The notes: generated by a model from the sequence alone, not told the origin. Shown: positions 1-9,455, counted from the first letter of the stretch. The stretch: 64,000 nucleotides of DNA from CAVOAK01 sp963664465 (GCA_963664465.2 CAXXSU010000011.1:310001-374000); one strand, 5' to 3'. Program-made: numbers and translations.

Positions 1-2
1 CA

Positions 3-62
3 CGTTTCGACCTGAGCGTCCGGCGATTTGGCTGGGCATCTGAAGTCGACCGTTTGCTCTAA
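3..62 (+). other. possible 3' end of an upstream CDS
   Basis: From base 3 one frame stays open to a TAA at 60-62 and reads RFDLSVRRFGWASEVDRLL. It could be the C-terminus of a gene that starts outside the window, but 19 codons are too few to recognise a family. The following 100 bases up to the amidase gene show no other feature. Confidence 0.25.
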
Positions 63-162
63 GCGACCCGTTTGCGCCAGCTTGACCTGCGCGCACATCC
101 ACATCAGAGTGATTCGACACCGAATGCCGGCTTCCGCGATGCCCATAGAGCGGTGAAACAGC

Positions 163-978
163 ATGGACCGCGCCATGAAAGTCTCGCTCATCCAAATGAA
201 CTCGCAGGACGAAAAGGCTGCCAATCTGCGCCAAGCTAAGCAGCTGGTCGACGACGCCGTCGCGGAAGACCACCCGGAGCTCGTGGTGTTGCCGGAAATG
301 TTCGTGTTTCTGGGCGAGGGGCAAGAGGCGAAGCGCATCGCCGCGGAGGAGCTGCCCGGCGGCGAGGCCTACACCTTGCTACAGGATTTGGCATCTTCGC
401 ACGGCATCTATGTGCACGGCGGCAGCCTGATCGAGACGGACGGCAATTCGCTCTACAACACAAGCGTCGTATTTGCGCCCGATGGCAGTGAGGTCGCGCG
501 CTATCGCAAGATGCACATGTTCGACATCACGACCCCGGACGGCAAAGAGTATCGGGAGTCGGCCACCTATACCCGCGGCGAGGAACTCGTCACCTTTGAC
601 GCGAACGGCGCCAAGGTCGGCTGCACCATCTGCTACGACGTGCGCTTCCCGGAGCTCTACCAGGCGCTGGCAAAGCAAGGCGTGTCGGTCGTTACGGTGC
701 CGGCGGCCTTCACCTTGCAGACGGGCAAGGACCATTGGGAAGTTCTCCTGCGGGCGAGAGCGATCGAGACCGAGACCTATGTCCTCGCAGCGGCGCAGTG
801 CGGCACGCATGCCAACGGCAGCCGAGCAACCTACGGCCACTCGCTCGTCGTCGATCCATGGGGACATGTCATCGCCCGGGCACAGGACACCGTCGGCTTC
901 GTGACGGCGCGCCTCGACCTCGACTATCTCGCGTTGGTGCGCCAGCGCATTCCGGTCGCACAACACAAAGTCCTGTGA
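163..978 (+). CDS. carbon-nitrogen hydrolase (Nit2/omega-amidase-like)
   Basis: Nitrilase-superfamily amidase of 271 residues, a normal length for the Nit1/Nit2 branch. The expected catalytic triad is visible: Glu45 in VVLPEMF, Lys116 in YRKMHMFD and nucleophile Cys157 in GCTICYDVRFPE. The family hydrolyses omega-amides such as alpha-ketoglutaramate, or deaminated glutathione. It is cytoplasmic, with no signal peptide. The start at 163 is chosen because a GAGCGG stretch lies at ribosome-binding distance; ATG 175 is an alternative and begins directly at the conserved KVSLIQMNS. The gene stands alone on this strand and is followed by a short tandem repeat and a convergent gene. The family is sure, the exact substrate is inferred. 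Confidence 0.9.
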   Translation: MDRAMKVSLIQMNSQDEKAANLRQAKQLVDDAVAEDHPELVVLPEMFVFLGEGQEAKRIAAEELPGGEAYTLLQDLASSHGIYVHGGSLIETDGNSLYNTSVVFAPDGSEVARYRKMHMFDITTPDGKEYRESATYTRGEELVTFDANGAKVGCTICYDVRFPELYQALAKQGVSVVTVPAAFTLQTGKDHWEVLLRARAIETETYVLAAAQCGTHANGSRATYGHSLVVDPWGHVIARAQDTVGFVTARLDLDYLALVRQRIPVAQHKVL

Positions 979-1106
979 GGCGCACACTGAGACCAAAACA
1001 AAGAATCACGTCGCGTCCCCAAATCCGCCGACAGACAGAAGCCAACACTCATTTCAGATCCGCTCATTTTGACGCGGCTGCCTTACTACAGGCGTCCCAA
1101 CGGTTC

Positions 1107-1135
1107 GTCCGTGATGGTCCGTGATGGTCCGTGAT
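1107..1135. repeat. 10-bp tandem repeat, about three units
   Basis: The decamer GTCCGTGATG is repeated almost three times without spacing, in the gap between the convergent amidase and flavin reductase genes. It lies just beyond the stop of the latter and has no recognisable function. Confidence 0.7.
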
Positions 1136-1146
1136 CTTGGGTTCGA

Positions 1147-2796
1147 TCAGCCGACCGGCCCGAATATCTCGGTGTGGATGTGCTCGGCAGAGACGCCGCG
1201 GCGCTCAAGATCGATCTGTATGTCGGCCATGAAGCTCGTTGGACCGCAAAGAAAGTAATGTGCATTGGTGTCGTCGACGAAACTTGCCAATAGCGCGCCA
1301 TCGACGCGACCTTCGCTGTCGTAATCGATGCCGGCCTGATCTTCAGGACGCGGTCGGCTGTAGGCAACATGGACTTGAATGCCGACGCTTCTTGCCGCCA
1401 GTTCTCTGACTTCGCGCGCCAACGGATGGTGACCGCCATCGCGCACACCATGAAGAAACCAAACCGGGCGCTGGCCGCCCTCCGCAGCCACCGCATGAAG
1501 CATGCTCACCATCGGGGTCACACCGATGCCGGCGCTCACGAACGCGACCGGGCACTTGCCGCAGGACATCATGAAATCGCCGGCTGGCTTTCGGGTGTCA
1601 ATGAACGCTCCGAGCTCGACGGAATCGTGTAAGTGGCGTGATGCGCGGCCTTTGGCCTCGCGCTTGACGCTGATCCGATAGCGCTCGTGACTTGGCGCGC
1701 CCGAGAGCGAATAGGTCCGGCGGACCGGCTCCGCCGCACCCACCATCTCAAGTTCGATCGGAAGGTGTTGGCCGGCCTCGAACATCGGCAATGGGCCTGA
1801 GTCTCGCGCTTCGAATACAAACGACGTTACGTCATCGCTCTCGGGAAGTTTCTCGATCAAGCGAAGCGAGCGCACTGAATCCGCATCTGCATCCCATCGC
1901 AGGGCAACTGCGGCAGGAAGTTCGACGACTTCCTCGATATCGAATGTCACCAAACGGCGCGCGCCGGGGATCCGATCAACATGCTCCGAATGCCAATCGA
2001 TCGTTGCCTTGCCTGTAAGCTGAAGCAGGCTGCCCGTCTCAAAATCCAAAAACAGAAAGCCCGCCCGTGGGTCGAGAACGAGGTTGCCGATCGTGTTGAA
2101 GTGGTTGTTGCCCGCGTAATCGGGAAACTCAATGCGTTGCGCACTGACGACCCGCACGAAACCGCGGTCGCCGCCGCGATGAGACGCGTCCATGCCGAAT
2201 GTGGCACTGGTGCCTTCGGCACGGTAGCCGCTCGCAATGAAGAATGTGTCCGCGCTGGCAATCCACTCCTGCTGCGTCGGCGTGAGGCGGGTCGCTGTTA
2301 GCGGCGCTCCGGGCGGCTCGCCTTCAACCCGCCGCCACGCGCGCTCACGGATGTATTGAGGAAAGTTTCCGTAAGCCTGCTCGACGCCAAAAGAAATCTT
2401 GCCTGAACCGCCGTCAACGATTCGACCGTTTACGCGATTACGCCGACGCGATGCGAGCGCGATGCCAAGAATCCCCACGTCGGCTCCCGTCATGAGAGCT
2501 TCTTCAAGACTATCTCCCTGAACGGGCGCCGCTTCGATCGTGAGAGATCGCGCGTCAGGTGAAGAGATGAATCCTTCTGGCCCAGTCAGAAGTGTTGCCC
2601 AAGGCCGGCCCTGTGCATCACGGGCAGCAACCACCAGGAACGGCAACGCCGTATAGAACGCACGATGTTCTTCCGGCAGTTCGTTACGCACAACCTTCCG
2701 CGCCCACTCTTCGATATCGCGGACACCGAGACGTTCTTGGACCGCATGCTCGCCGGCATGAAACGGAGAATCTTCGTTTTTCGAATCGCCAGGCAT
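1147..2796 (-). CDS. PNPOx-like / ferredoxin-NADP reductase-like fusion oxidoreductase
   Basis: A 549-residue fusion. The N-terminal half (about 30-200) resembles the pyridoxamine-phosphate-oxidase-like FMN-binding split barrel (RPWATLLTGPEGF). The C-terminal half (about 310-549) is a flavin reductase with FAD motif RRTYSLSGAP and NAD-binding segment FVSAGIGVTPMVSML. Proteins of this architecture often carry a further plant-type 2Fe-2S domain; this one stops at EIFGPVG and no such domain is encoded downstream in any frame I examined. It is probably a cytoplasmic flavin-dependent electron-transfer protein. A Rieske oxygenase lies 190 bp upstream on the same strand, so a reductase/oxygenase pairing is possible but not shown. 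Confidence 0.8.
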   Translation of the reverse strand: MPGDSKNEDSPFHAGEHAVQERLGVRDIEEWARKVVRNELPEEHRAFYTALPFLVVAARDAQGRPWATLLTGPEGFISSPDARSLTIEAAPVQGDSLEEALMTGADVGILGIALASRRRNRVNGRIVDGGSGKISFGVEQAYGNFPQYIRERAWRRVEGEPPGAPLTATRLTPTQQEWIASADTFFIASGYRAEGTSATFGMDASHRGGDRGFVRVVSAQRIEFPDYAGNNHFNTIGNLVLDPRAGFLFLDFETGSLLQLTGKATIDWHSEHVDRIPGARRLVTFDIEEVVELPAAVALRWDADADSVRSLRLIEKLPESDDVTSFVFEARDSGPLPMFEAGQHLPIELEMVGAAEPVRRTYSLSGAPSHERYRISVKREAKGRASRHLHDSVELGAFIDTRKPAGDFMMSCGKCPVAFVSAGIGVTPMVSMLHAVAAEGGQRPVWFLHGVRDGGHHPLAREVRELAARSVGIQVHVAYSRPRPEDQAGIDYDSEGRVDGALLASFVDDTNAHYFLCGPTSFMADIQIDLERRGVSAEHIHTEIFGPVG

Positions 2797-2985
2797 CGAT
2801 CAAATCCCCTTACAATTCGTCCCAGGTCGCACCAGCAGGCAACTAAAGCGTCTCGACCATACCGCTCCAGCCGGCCAGTTGCGCAGACCCTAGGTTCGAA
2901 ATTGGCGGGAGTCTATGCCGCGGCTGGCAAAATCTCCCGGTAACCGACCGCAACAGACCACAGCGCATGATCGCGGTCACAATCG

Positions 2986-4011
2986 TCAGCTACGCCAGTG
3001 CAAAACGGTTTCGTGGACCGGGTTTTTGAATGCTCTCCCCTCTTCTCCGGACGCCTGCCACTCGCGCTTCAAACGGTAGTACCATTTCGCTTGGGTGTCC
3101 GCGTCGTCGATCAGCGAAAGCGTCGGATCGTACCTCAAGCCCTGCTGCTGCTTGGCGACCATCGCCCGGTCCTGATTGAGGAACGCCCCGGCGAAATGCC
3201 AGACGATCGGTTTCAGCGCCGTCAGCCACGGCATGGTCCAGTAAATGACGTGGTTCACTTCGGTTTCGGTTTCATCGATCGGTGTCACCGCGGTCAGGCC
3301 CCAGAGCCGGCGGGCGCCGGCCTGCACGTATTCGATTCGAACCCCGGGAAGCTGGAACGATATCTCGGTGCTGAGCTCACCTCCGAGAATTCGATAGGCC
3401 GCCGAGTTCGACGATGGCGTATGGCGGACCATCGTGAAGCCCAAATGCGACGGGGCAAACCGCTTCGCCTTTTCATGAATCGAGCGCCGATTACGCCACC
3501 ACCAGGCTTGATGGACGAAGGGCCCGTGCGCCGGGTCCATCAGGCCGACAACTGCGTGATCGGCATGCACTGGAAAACGCATTGTGCGGGTCACAGCGGG
3601 ACGCCGTTCACCGACTCCGAGCATTTCAGGCGGTGCTGGCGGGTCAATAGCGTTGCTCTCGTCGTCCATGAAGACCCAAACGTTTCCCTGAACCTCGCGG
3701 CAGGCATAACGTCGGACAGTGATTTGGGCCAAATCTAAGGTCTGCCCCTCCGCAAGCGATGGAATTCTCGTACATCGGCCCTGCGTGTCGAAACGCCAGC
3801 CGTGATAGCAACATTCCACCTCGTTCCCATCCAGCCGGCCGTAGGTGAGTGGTGCGCCGCGATGCGGACAAATGTTGCGTAGTGCAAACGGCTCGCCGTC
3901 AAGTGTGCGACCGAGCATGACGGGTTCACCGAGCAGTATCTTGGATTGCAACGACCCCGCCTTGAGGCGATGACCTGGTGTCGCGAAGTACCAAAGATTG
4001 CGCAAAAACAT
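2986..4011 (-). CDS. Rieske 2Fe-2S aromatic ring-hydroxylating / demethylating oxygenase
   Basis: 341 residues. The Rieske cluster motif is complete: Cys48-x-His50 and Cys67-x2-His70 (CPHRGAP and CCYHGWRF). The catalytic domain contains GLMDPAHGPFVHQ, where Asp and His residues would hold the mononuclear iron. Length and start (MFLRNLWYFATPGHRL) match the vanillate O-demethylase / phenoxybenzoate dioxygenase type oxygenases, which take electrons from a separate reductase. The PNPOx/flavin reductase gene downstream on the same strand is a conceivable partner but lacks the usual 2Fe-2S domain. The substrate cannot be read from the sequence. Confidence 0.9.
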   Translation of the reverse strand: MFLRNLWYFATPGHRLKAGSLQSKILLGEPVMLGRTLDGEPFALRNICPHRGAPLTYGRLDGNEVECCYHGWRFDTQGRCTRIPSLAEGQTLDLAQITVRRYACREVQGNVWVFMDDESNAIDPPAPPEMLGVGERRPAVTRTMRFPVHADHAVVGLMDPAHGPFVHQAWWWRNRRSIHEKAKRFAPSHLGFTMVRHTPSSNSAAYRILGGELSTEISFQLPGVRIEYVQAGARRLWGLTAVTPIDETETEVNHVIYWTMPWLTALKPIVWHFAGAFLNQDRAMVAKQQQGLRYDPTLSLIDDADTQAKWYYRLKREWQASGEEGRAFKNPVHETVLHWRS

Positions 4012-4774
4012 CGGCGGCTGCTGGATTATCTGCGTGACCTACGCTCACCCCACTTTGCAGCACGGGAAACGTGATGCCAAGTCCGCGCGAAGAAGCACCA
4101 CCTTGTGCCGCACTGGGCGGTCCAACCCGCTCAACATTGCAACTTGCCAATTCTCCTTACATTGTCAACTAACTACCGCAATCTCAGCGTTCGTCCACTG
4201 GTTGGCTCGGGGAGGTGCCGGTGGCGATTGATGGCCTCAGAGGTCTTCAATAGGCGGCCTTCTATTTGGCGGTGCGCCTCGGAGGTTTATCGACAGAGCG
4301 GTGCAGGATATCGCCACGGTCGATTCTCGCGGTGACGTCATTGCCACGGTTGAGGCACGCCTAAAATTGAGAATTGAAAGCGCGACGCGGGGCGACAATG
4401 TAAGCTTACCGCTACAGGATTCAGGTGCCGTTTCGACGTCTGCCGGTGGCGTACGGGCGCTGGGAAGCAGTTCACTCGTCACCGCTCAGACCTTCAATGC
4501 AGCTCAAAGGCAAGGCGCGGCAGGCAGCACCAACACGACTCAGCCGGCAGACCTGCAGGCCAAATGCGGAACGGATGACGGGAGAGGCAAACAGGTGGAC
4601 ACAACCGTCTAGTTACCCTGGAGTTGAGAGGCAACTGGCTTCAAGATATGCGCGCCTGGGGTTGGTCGATAACTCTACCCGCCCGGTTGTGGCAGAGATG
4701 GATTTCGACGCTTATGATGGCCGCCGGGCCGTGGTCACCTCCGCCGGCCGCAAACGTCATCGGGAATTTGAAGA
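4012..4774. other. 763-bp stretch without a convincing gene
   Basis: Several short frames are open here. One on the plus strand (4301-4612) would give a Ser/Thr/Ala-rich 103-residue peptide, but I see no ribosome-binding site, known motif or family likeness. No tRNA, palindromic repeat or IS end was recognised. The upstream region of the Rieske gene (4012 onward) should hold its promoter, which I could not place. Confidence 0.4.
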
Positions 4775-5164
4775 ATGTCAGTCGTCATCGAAGTTTCCTG
4801 GGGCGAACTGATCGACAAGATCTCCATCCTCGAAATCAAGGCTGAGCGCCTGCGTGACAACAAAGCGCTTGCAAATGTGGAACGCGAACTAGCGCTACTC
4901 ACGGATGCGCGCGATCGTGCCCTGGCAAGCGATGTCGATATCGGAGCCGAATACGGCGAGCTCAAGATAATCAACGAAAGCCTCTGGGACATAGAGGACG
5001 AGATTCGCGATTGCGAGCGGCGCGGTGACTTTGGCTCGCGCTTTATTGAACTCGCACGCAATGTTTACCGCACCAACGATCGGCGCTCAGCCGTGAAGCA
5101 AAATATCAATCGAGCGCTTGGTTCAGCGTTGATTGAGGAAAAAGCCTACACCACATATAACTGA
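4775..5164 (+). CDS. DUF6165 family protein
   Basis: 129 residues. It begins with IEVSWGELIDKISILEIKAERL and contains LWDIEDEIRDCERRGDFG, FIELARNVYRTNDRR and a C-terminal IEEKAYTTYN, the pattern I associate with DUF6165 proteins of alphaproteobacteria. Predicted to be mainly helical, soluble and cytoplasmic. In other genomes such genes can lie near TPR or glycosyltransferase genes; here a TPR protein follows in the same direction after 200 bp. The function is unknown. Confidence 0.75.
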   Translation: MSVVIEVSWGELIDKISILEIKAERLRDNKALANVERELALLTDARDRALASDVDIGAEYGELKIINESLWDIEDEIRDCERRGDFGSRFIELARNVYRTNDRRSAVKQNINRALGSALIEEKAYTTYN

Positions 5165-5366
5165 ACGAGGTTATGCGGCTCAGCCGCCCGGTTTAATTCG
5201 GTTCTGAGGGAATACTCATATCGACGCTCGTGTTAGCATCCATGGTTGGATACGTTTTTGCAACGCAGAGTGTCCTGTCTGCGCCGCCAGAAATTGGTCT
5301 CAGTCCATAAGCACAGGTGCCCATAGCGGGAAGCTGTGACGGAATGAAACGATAGGAGTTCGGCTA

Positions 5367-5840
5367 ATGAAGTATCTGTTAACTGCCTTTGCCGTCGTCG
5401 CGATGTTGGCCTCTGGGGTCGCCCACGCGGCAGGATCGTCGAGCACGACGACAACGACCAGCGCCACCTCAGACTTCCCCAAGGCCAAAAAGCTGGTCGA
5501 TGCCAAGAATTTCACCGCCGCGATACCGTTGCTAAAAAAGGTCGTCAAGTCGCAACCCAAGAATGCCGATGCGTGGAACTTGCTGGCATTCAGTAACCGC
5601 AAACTCGAAAAATTCGACGTCGCGCTGCAGCAATATCAGAAAGCTCTAGAAATTCAGCCGACGCACAAGGGTGCAAACGAATATCTCGGCGAACTCTATT
5701 TGAAGGTCGGCGACCTGCCGAAGGCGCAGGAGCGGCTGACCGTGCTCAATGATATGTGCATTTACGGCTTTATTGGTTGCGAGGAATATAGCGAGCTTAA
5801 AGAGAAGGTTGCCATATTCATTGCGGCCAAGGGGAGCTAG
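5367..5840 (+). CDS. exported tetratricopeptide-repeat protein
   Basis: 157 residues. An N-terminal signal peptide (MKYLLTAFAVVAMLASGVAHA, probable cleavage after AHA) is followed by a short Ser/Thr-rich linker and about three TPR units (NADAWNLLAFSNRKLEKFDVALQQYQKALEIQPTH is split here as two adjacent helices pairs). The remaining 30 residues hold two cysteines (MCIYGFIGCEEY) that could form a disulfide in the periplasm. It is probably a protein-protein interaction factor. The preceding DUF6165 gene lies 200 bp away, so co-transcription is uncertain. Confidence 0.8.
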   Translation: MKYLLTAFAVVAMLASGVAHAAGSSSTTTTTSATSDFPKAKKLVDAKNFTAAIPLLKKVVKSQPKNADAWNLLAFSNRKLEKFDVALQQYQKALEIQPTHKGANEYLGELYLKVGDLPKAQERLTVLNDMCIYGFIGCEEYSELKEKVAIFIAAKGS

Positions 5841-5872
5841 CCGAGGCCTCACCCGGCGCGCATGGCGTGCGC

Positions 5873-7045
5873 CTAAAGGTCGCGCGGCAGCTCCCGCGTC
5901 TGATTTATCACGCGCACACTAAGCGGCTCGGTGCGGCCGCGAATCATGACGTCGTGACGCTCGCCCGCTTCGATGTCGAGCTCGGCTAACGCTAGAACCG
6001 ATTCGGATACCACAAGCTGAGCCGTATATTCCTTTGTCAGCGTTTCCAAACGGCTCGCGATGTTAACGGTATCGCCGACCGCGGTCAGCGATGAAACGCC
6101 ATACCCCATCTCACCGACGACCGCCGGTCCATGGTGAATTCCAATGCCAATACGCATCGGTTCGTCGAGATCGCCGGCGAATGCGGCGTTAAGCGCCGAT
6201 AGGCGTATCCCCATCTGCTTGGCCGCAGCTAACGCTGCATAACAGCCCTGGCGCACATCGTTCTCAACTCCGAACAGCGCCATTACCGCATCACCGATAA
6301 ATTTGTCGATCTGACCGCCCGCCTCTTCGATCGACCGGCCCATCGCCTCGAAATACCGGTTGAGTAGAAAAACGACATCGTAGGGCAGCTTGCTCTCTGC
6401 GATGTTGGTGAACTCGCGAATGTCCACGAACAAGACGGTGATTTCCATCTCTTGTCCCTGATGGTACTCGGGCCGCGCCGAAAGATGCTGCGCCGCCGTC
6501 GCAGGTTGCAGCAAAGGTGTAACCCGAATTTCGCCGTTCGGGCGGCACTGACAGGCAAGCCGTACATCTGACCCCGCTCGCACCCGATCGAGAACTTGGC
6601 GCTCCGATGCCGACGGCGGTGGCAGTTGGTCGACGCCCGAGTGAATCCGGACGCGGCACGTCGAGCAGCGCCCGCGTCCGCCGCACACGCTGGCATGAGG
6701 AACATTGGCGATCCGGCTTGCCTCAAGGATCGTCAAACCCTGCGGAACCCGCACCGAGGCGCCGCTGTCATACTGCACTGAAATTACCGGACCTCGCCTC
6801 TCCCATACCTGGTGCAGCCACCGCGCGGCCATTGTCATTGCAAGCATCGCCGCAAAGACGCCGATCGCGCTCCGGTGGATTGTCAACAATTCCAAATATT
6901 GATCCGCATTTGGCCATGCGGCGCCAGCGGCGATAGATTCGATCCAACCCGGCTCCCTGGCACGGGCGAGGACTTCGCGCGCACCCTCCATCACACCCAA
7001 AAGCGACACCGTCGGCAGCAACAAGGCATAGGCAAAGGCGAATGA
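5873..7045 (-). pseudogene. C-terminal part of a membrane ferredoxin-adenylate cyclase, 5' end lost to IS insertion
   Basis: The frame holds the last membrane helix or two (FAYALLLPTVSLLG, then AAMLAMTMAARWLH), a 2Fe-2S ferredoxin domain (CGGRGRCSTC with a later LACQC), and a class III adenylate/guanylate cyclase domain beginning at EITVLFVDIREFT, with FIGDAVMALFG and DTVNIASRLE. The frame can be read upstream to 7075, but the first residues (MEPSWSFRSS) come from the end of an IS1182-type element, not from the cyclase. The missing N-terminal membrane domain is encoded at 8861-9334 on the same strand. The two parts were one gene before insertion of about 1.8 kb. A truncated membrane product is possible but has no natural start. 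Confidence 0.85.
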
Positions 7046-7256
7046 GGACGATCTGAACGACCAGGACGGCTCCAATTCCGCCCGCCACGGCCTCCTTCGG
7101 GGTGCCGGCGCCGATGAGTTGGCGCATCAGCAACGATAGTGAAGCAGGTATCGCTTGTGCACGTTCTCGCGGCCCCGAAGCCAGGTCCGGCGCATACCGC
7201 CGCGATCGAGGTTGTGGGCAAAGGAGCGCTCGACGATTTTGAAGGCTTCCCTGTGT
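7046..7256 (-). pseudogene. relic of an IS1182-family transposase, C-terminal end
   Basis: On the minus strand the peptide pieces NRRALLCPQPRSRRYAPDLASGPRER and LSLLMRQLIGAGTPKEAVAGGIGA match the end of the longer IS1182-type copy at 38.8-40.2 kb. Compared base by base with that copy, this relic is nearly identical but lacks internal pieces of about 32, 15 and 16 nt and a few smaller changes. It lies between the cyclase C-terminal part and the ISKra4 element, so it was probably inserted first and then cut by ISKra4. Confidence 0.8.
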
Positions 7257-8860
7257 AGAGACGAACGGCCGAAAACGGCTATTCGTGACAATGGGCCGCT
7301 CCAAGGCAGGATTTTGTCACGACGGCAGGGTCGAGCAGGGGAAGGTGGGACCGCTCCGCACCGCCAGAAGCGGTACGATGCCGTGTCTCGAAACCCAACA
7401 TCGGGAGCATTCCCATGGCAGTATCCCCGCCTCCGGCGCCTTCGTCCATCGATCTTTCCGGCCTGCCTCCTCGGGTCGTCGAGGCGGCCGCCCGGGTGCT
7501 CGCACTGTGTCGCGAGGAGCTTCGTTCCGAGCCGCGCCACGAGGCGCCCGAGGAGGTCGAGTTGCGGGTGCGTGAGGCCACGAACGAGTTCGCTCGCGAT
7601 GTCATGGGCGCCGTCATCGAGAACCGGGACGATGGCGCTTCCCGGATCGAGCGGGACGGGCAGAGCTGGTTCCGGGTCGCGGTGACGCCGAAGACGATCA
7701 TGACCTCGCTCGGTCCGGTGACCTACCGGCGAGCGCGTTACCGCAGCGGCGCGAGCGGGGCATCGCCGGTGCCGGTCGACGAGAGCCTGGGCCTCGTCGA
7801 CGATTACCTGACGCGGCCGGCGGCCGAGCTCGGTCTGCTGATGATGGGTCACTGCACGGCCCGGGAAGCGGCGGCGTTCTTTGCGAAGACCGGCGCCATG
7901 ACGCCGTCGGTGAGCACCCTGCAGCGCCTGACCCTGAGCATGCACGAATGCTGGGAGAGCCTCGGCCCGGAGACGCTGGGCAGCATCCGTGAGGCCGAGG
8001 GCATACCGCAGGACGCGACCACCGCCTCGGTCTCCCTCGACGGCGTCATGGTGCCGCTGAGACCCGGCGAGGACGGTCGCGCCAAGGCCTCCTGGCGCGA
8101 GGCCGCCTGCGGCACGGTCTCCTTCCACGACGCCGAGGGCAAGCGCCTGAAGACCCTCTATCTCGGCCGCATGCCGGAGAGCGGCAAGCTCACGCTGAAG
8201 GCGCAGCTTGCAAGCGAAGTCGCACACATCAGGCGAGCACGCCCCGAGATCGGGATCGTCGCTATCGCCGATGGCGCCGCCGACAACTGGACCTTCCTGG
8301 AGACCCTGTCGCCCGAAACCGAGGTGATCGACTTCTGGCATGCTTGCGAACATCTGCAAACCGCGTCCGACCATGCCGTGGCGCCCGGCTGGTTCGAGAA
8401 GTACCGCGAGATCCTCCGTCACGATCCCCGTGGCGTCGCCAAGGTGATCCGGGCGCTGCGCCACCTTCGCGATGCCGCCGCTGCGCCGGACCGGGCCGAG
8501 ACCGAGCGGGAACTCGCCTTCTTCCGCAAGCATCGCCATCGCATGCGCTACCACGCCCTGAAGGAAGAGGGCATCGCCATCGGCTCAGGCGTGGTCGAGG
8601 CTGCCAACAAGACCCTGGTGACACAGCGTATGAAGCGCTCCGGCATGCGCTGGCGGATCGTCGGCGGACAGGCTGTTCTGACCTTCCGCGCCCTGATCAA
8701 ATCCGGCCGCTTCGAGCGGGCATGGAAGGCCCTGATCAGCGCAACCGACACACCGGCCAACGACAACATCAGTCCACGTGCAGCAGCCATGGCAATCGCT
8801 GCCTGAACTCAACGAACCAAGCCGCAGACATCACTGCCATGCGAGACTCGCACCCTCCCC
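7256..8860 (+). mobile_element. ISKra4-family insertion sequence (ends approximate)
   Basis: The element carries one long transposase gene. The left limit is placed where similarity to the IS1182 relic ends (about 7256). The right limit is placed where the cyclase N-terminal coding sequence resumes (about 8860). I could not define terminal inverted repeats or a target duplication by eye. It separates the two halves of the cyclase gene. Confidence 0.7.
7415..8806 (+). CDS. ISKra4-family transposase
   Basis: 463 residues, apparently intact. Diagnostic segments are VSLDGVMVPLRPGEDGR with the first acidic residue of the DDE site, VAIADGAADNWTFLETL, the short FWHACEHLQTASD motif, and KEEGIAIGSGVVEAANKTLVTQRMKRSGMRW near the C-terminus. 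The start ATG 7415 follows GGGAGCATTCCC, a usable ribosome-binding site. The long frame on the opposite strand is a shadow caused by high GC. The gene disrupts the cyclase gene. Confidence 0.92.
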   Translation: MAVSPPPAPSSIDLSGLPPRVVEAAARVLALCREELRSEPRHEAPEEVELRVREATNEFARDVMGAVIENRDDGASRIERDGQSWFRVAVTPKTIMTSLGPVTYRRARYRSGASGASPVPVDESLGLVDDYLTRPAAELGLLMMGHCTAREAAAFFAKTGAMTPSVSTLQRLTLSMHECWESLGPETLGSIREAEGIPQDATTASVSLDGVMVPLRPGEDGRAKASWREAACGTVSFHDAEGKRLKTLYLGRMPESGKLTLKAQLASEVAHIRRARPEIGIVAIADGAADNWTFLETLSPETEVIDFWHACEHLQTASDHAVAPGWFEKYREILRHDPRGVAKVIRALRHLRDAAAAPDRAETERELAFFRKHRHRMRYHALKEEGIAIGSGVVEAANKTLVTQRMKRSGMRWRIVGGQAVLTFRALIKSGRFERAWKALISATDTPANDNISPRAAAMAIAA

Positions 8861-9334
8861 ATACCACGGCTTCAAGCGCAGCCAAAAATGCATGCCCATG
8901 CAACCGTGAATCCAGGCGATCAGCAGCACGATGACTTGAAACACGCCGTCGGTGCCGATGGTTTGCCACTGCGCTAGTAAGACGTATGCGTAGCTCGCTT
9001 CGGTCCCATAAAGCTGGAACACGCCTCTTGTCCCCAGAATGTGGATCATCAGCAGGAAGGGAATGGCCAAGCCGAATACGATCTGGACCGCGTCGGCGAC
9101 ACGCATGCGCAAATCCCGACGCTGATAAATGACGTGAAGCGACAAACCCGTATGGCCAAACAATGACCCGTAAAGAAGCAGTTTCCCGGGCCAGGTTCGC
9201 CAGATCGCGTGGACTACGGCGCGCGTCGTCTCCATGGCCTCGAGCGACCACAGGCCAGCAGCATGATTGCTAAGATGAAGGCTGACATAGACGAAGAGAA
9301 CAAGTCCGGTCAACAGACGCAACTTGCGGATCAC
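8861..9334 (-). pseudogene. N-terminal heme-type membrane domain of the split ferredoxin-adenylate cyclase
   Basis: From GTG 9334, preceded by GGAG at six bases, the frame gives IRKLRLLTGLVLFVYVSLHLSNHAAG and four to five membrane helices. Conserved histidines (LSNHAAG, LSLHVIY, LMIHILG, WIHGCMGMHFW) resemble the SdhC/FrdC-type cytochrome b anchor of CyaC-like adenylate cyclases. It reaches RLKPWY and then runs into foreign sequence, stopping at 8831. The continuation of this protein is at 5873-7045. A longer frame opens at ATG 9397, but the GTG has the better ribosome-binding site and matches where related proteins begin. Confidence 0.82.
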
Positions 9335-9455
9335 GGCACACTCCAATCGCGCCACGAAAGTCGGGATACCGCAGGCATCGCCAAATCGTGGCCACACGCG
9401 AGCTCAACAAATAACATATTGAAATAAATAAATAATAAATTTTCGTTACCTCCTC

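Noticed and set aside
4301..4612. 103-residue Ser/Ala-rich open frame
   Set aside because: No ribosome-binding site, no motif, and comparable frames open on the other strand.
7127..8554. Long open frame opposite the ISKra4 transposase (475 codons)
   Set aside because: Arg/Gly/His-rich composition without domains; it is the GC-driven mirror of a well-recognised transposase.
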